This document shows positions 6,829 through 7,150 of a stretch of 7,150 nt of DNA, piece after piece; within the stretch, counting starts at the first letter, position 1, and each line of letters starts with the position of its first letter. Location of the stretch: the NCBI GenBank assembly GCA_034117945.1, contig JAXEOR010000201.1, positions 1 through 7,150 on the forward strand, written 5' to 3'. This DNA is from SIG438 sp034117945 (GTDB taxonomy: Bacteria; Bacillota; Clostridia; HGM11514). A program made the position numbers and the translations under genes. The notes beneath the pieces are model-generated. The model did no database searches and had not been told where the DNA came from. It saw nothing but the letters and a program-made list of their open reading frames with translations.

Positions 6829-7053
6829 TTTTCCGGATTTGTTCACTCCCGTCTCGCGCCTCACCCTGAGCGGCTTTCGGCACTCCCAAATCCGCAAGGA
6901 ATAGCCAGCGGCGGCGCATGTCCGTCTTGGCTATCTACTTCACTTAAGGGGAACTCCCCCTTAACAATCCCTTTTTTATAGCTTTACCAACTCTCTGAAA
7001 ATGCGGATCCCCTTTGATTTTACCGCCCTTTTTCTAAGCGTCTCATTTCTTTT

Positions 7054-7082
7054 ATTGTACTACATCTCCCGCCGATTGTCAA
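7054..7082 (-). promoter_or_regulatory. Near-consensus sigma-70 promoter reading toward rex
   Basis: On the minus strand a perfect -35 TTGACA (7082-7077) and -10 TACAAT (7059-7054) are separated by exactly 17 bp. The start should be near 7047, giving a leader of about 320 nt before the rex start. This is the best promoter-like sequence in the window. Confidence 0.8.
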
Positions 7083-7150
7083 TTCCTTTTTCCTGGGAGG
7101 CCTCTGCCCTTCATCCGTCGTTTTTGTAATTGACAGCCGTCTTATTTCAG
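7083..7150. other. Non-coding right edge
   Basis: No gene is visible on either strand. A plus-strand TTGACA at 7130-7135 lies inside AATTGACA (7128-7135), the inverted counterpart of TGTCAATT (7077-7084) at the minus-strand promoter. It could be the -35 of a divergent gene whose -10 lies past the window end; this cannot be confirmed here. Confidence 0.35.

Larger units (their letters stand above)
6765..7047 (-). ncRNA. Putative structured leader RNA or free-standing small RNA upstream of rex
   Basis: This stretch has no credible protein gene and runs from a near-consensus promoter to a strong terminator. It is rich in complementary segments: 8-bp stem at 6944-6951/6957-6964; 7-bp stem ATAGCCA/TGGCTAT at 6901-6907/6928-6934; 8-bp stem at 6834-6841/6887-6894 closing a 45-nt GC-rich region; and the 6802-6828 hairpin. 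Segment 6887-6896 could instead pair with 7002-7008, and 7024-7032 repeats the terminator arm, so alternative folds are possible. The middle (about 6841-6930) is visibly more GC-rich than its flanks. I recognise no known riboswitch or RNA family. It may be a cis-regulatory leader, a small RNA, or a decayed or repetitive intergenic element. Confidence 0.45.

Noticed and set aside
6610..6919. Open frames on both strands across the rex start and leader
   Set aside because: Their translations are composition-driven and unlike any protein. They overlap the rex N-terminus or the terminator hairpin and lack ribosome binding sites.
6944..6967. Rex site for autoregulation (CTTAACAA half-site)
   Set aside because: Only one half, TTAACAA at 6961-6967, is present. 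The position where the other half should be reads GGAACTC.
6944..6977. Plus-strand terminator from the TTAAGGGG/CCCCTTAA hairpin and the following T-run
   Set aside because: The T-run (6972-6977) begins 7 nt after the stem, too far for an efficient intrinsic terminator, and no plus-strand gene is seen upstream. Kept only as a stem of the leader.
6834..7010. T-box leader
   Set aside because: UUUUCAGAGAG and AGGGUGAGGCGCG faintly recall T-box elements, but the GGGUGGNACCGCG antiterminator core is not present, and rex is not a tRNA-synthetase or amino-acid gene.
1..7150. CRISPR arrays, tRNA/rRNA genes, insertion sequences, phage genes
   Set aside because: No regularly spaced repeats, cloverleaf sequences, transposase-like or phage-like proteins were found on either strand.

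Overview
The window looks like chromosome of a strictly anaerobic, fermentative Bacillota bacterium of class Clostridia (Ruminococcaceae/Lachnospiraceae-like). The clues are a two-domain AdhE, a clostridial-type Rex repressor, a PAS-bearing [FeFe]-hydrogenase-like protein, strong AGGAGG-type ribosome binding sites and moderate GC with AT-rich promoters. All supported genes lie on the minus strand, so the biological order runs from the right end of the window to the left.

Reading in that order: 7150-6729 has no protein gene. It holds a near-consensus sigma-70 promoter (7082-7054), about 250-280 nt of sequence rich in complementary segments, and a strong intrinsic-terminator hairpin (6805-6765). 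Next is rex (6725-6105), a 206-aa NADH/NAD+-responsive repressor. The rex-adhE spacer (6104-5939) carries two copies of a TTGATATATC palindrome 22 bp apart, a promoter with a good -10 and poor -35, and an almost perfect clostridial Rex operator (6002-5985) covering that -10. Then come five tightly packed or overlapping genes: adhE (5938-3329), an APH-fold kinase (3329-2580), a small thioredoxin-like [2Fe-2S] protein (2564-2322), a HydS-type [FeFe]-hydrogenase with a C-terminal PAS domain (2301-631), and a SpoIIE/PP2C-type phosphatase (638-1) cut off by the window edge.

The gene set matches a transcription unit I recall from Ruminococcus albus 7 (aad, Ser/Thr kinase, Ser/Thr phosphatase, redox-sensing repressor, hydS and hydA2), where HydS was proposed as an H2 sensor. 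The inferred logic is this. When H2 builds up, NADH rises and Rex leaves the operator. AdhE then reoxidises NADH by making ethanol. HydS senses H2 or redox state through its H-cluster and FeS chain and may pass the signal, via PAS and coiled coil, to the kinase/phosphatase pair. A ferredoxin-type hydrogenase gene (hydA2) may lie just beyond position 1, but this is not visible.

The least explained parts are the structured rex leader with possible alternative pairings, the paired palindromes upstream of adhE, and the substrate of the kinase/phosphatase pair.
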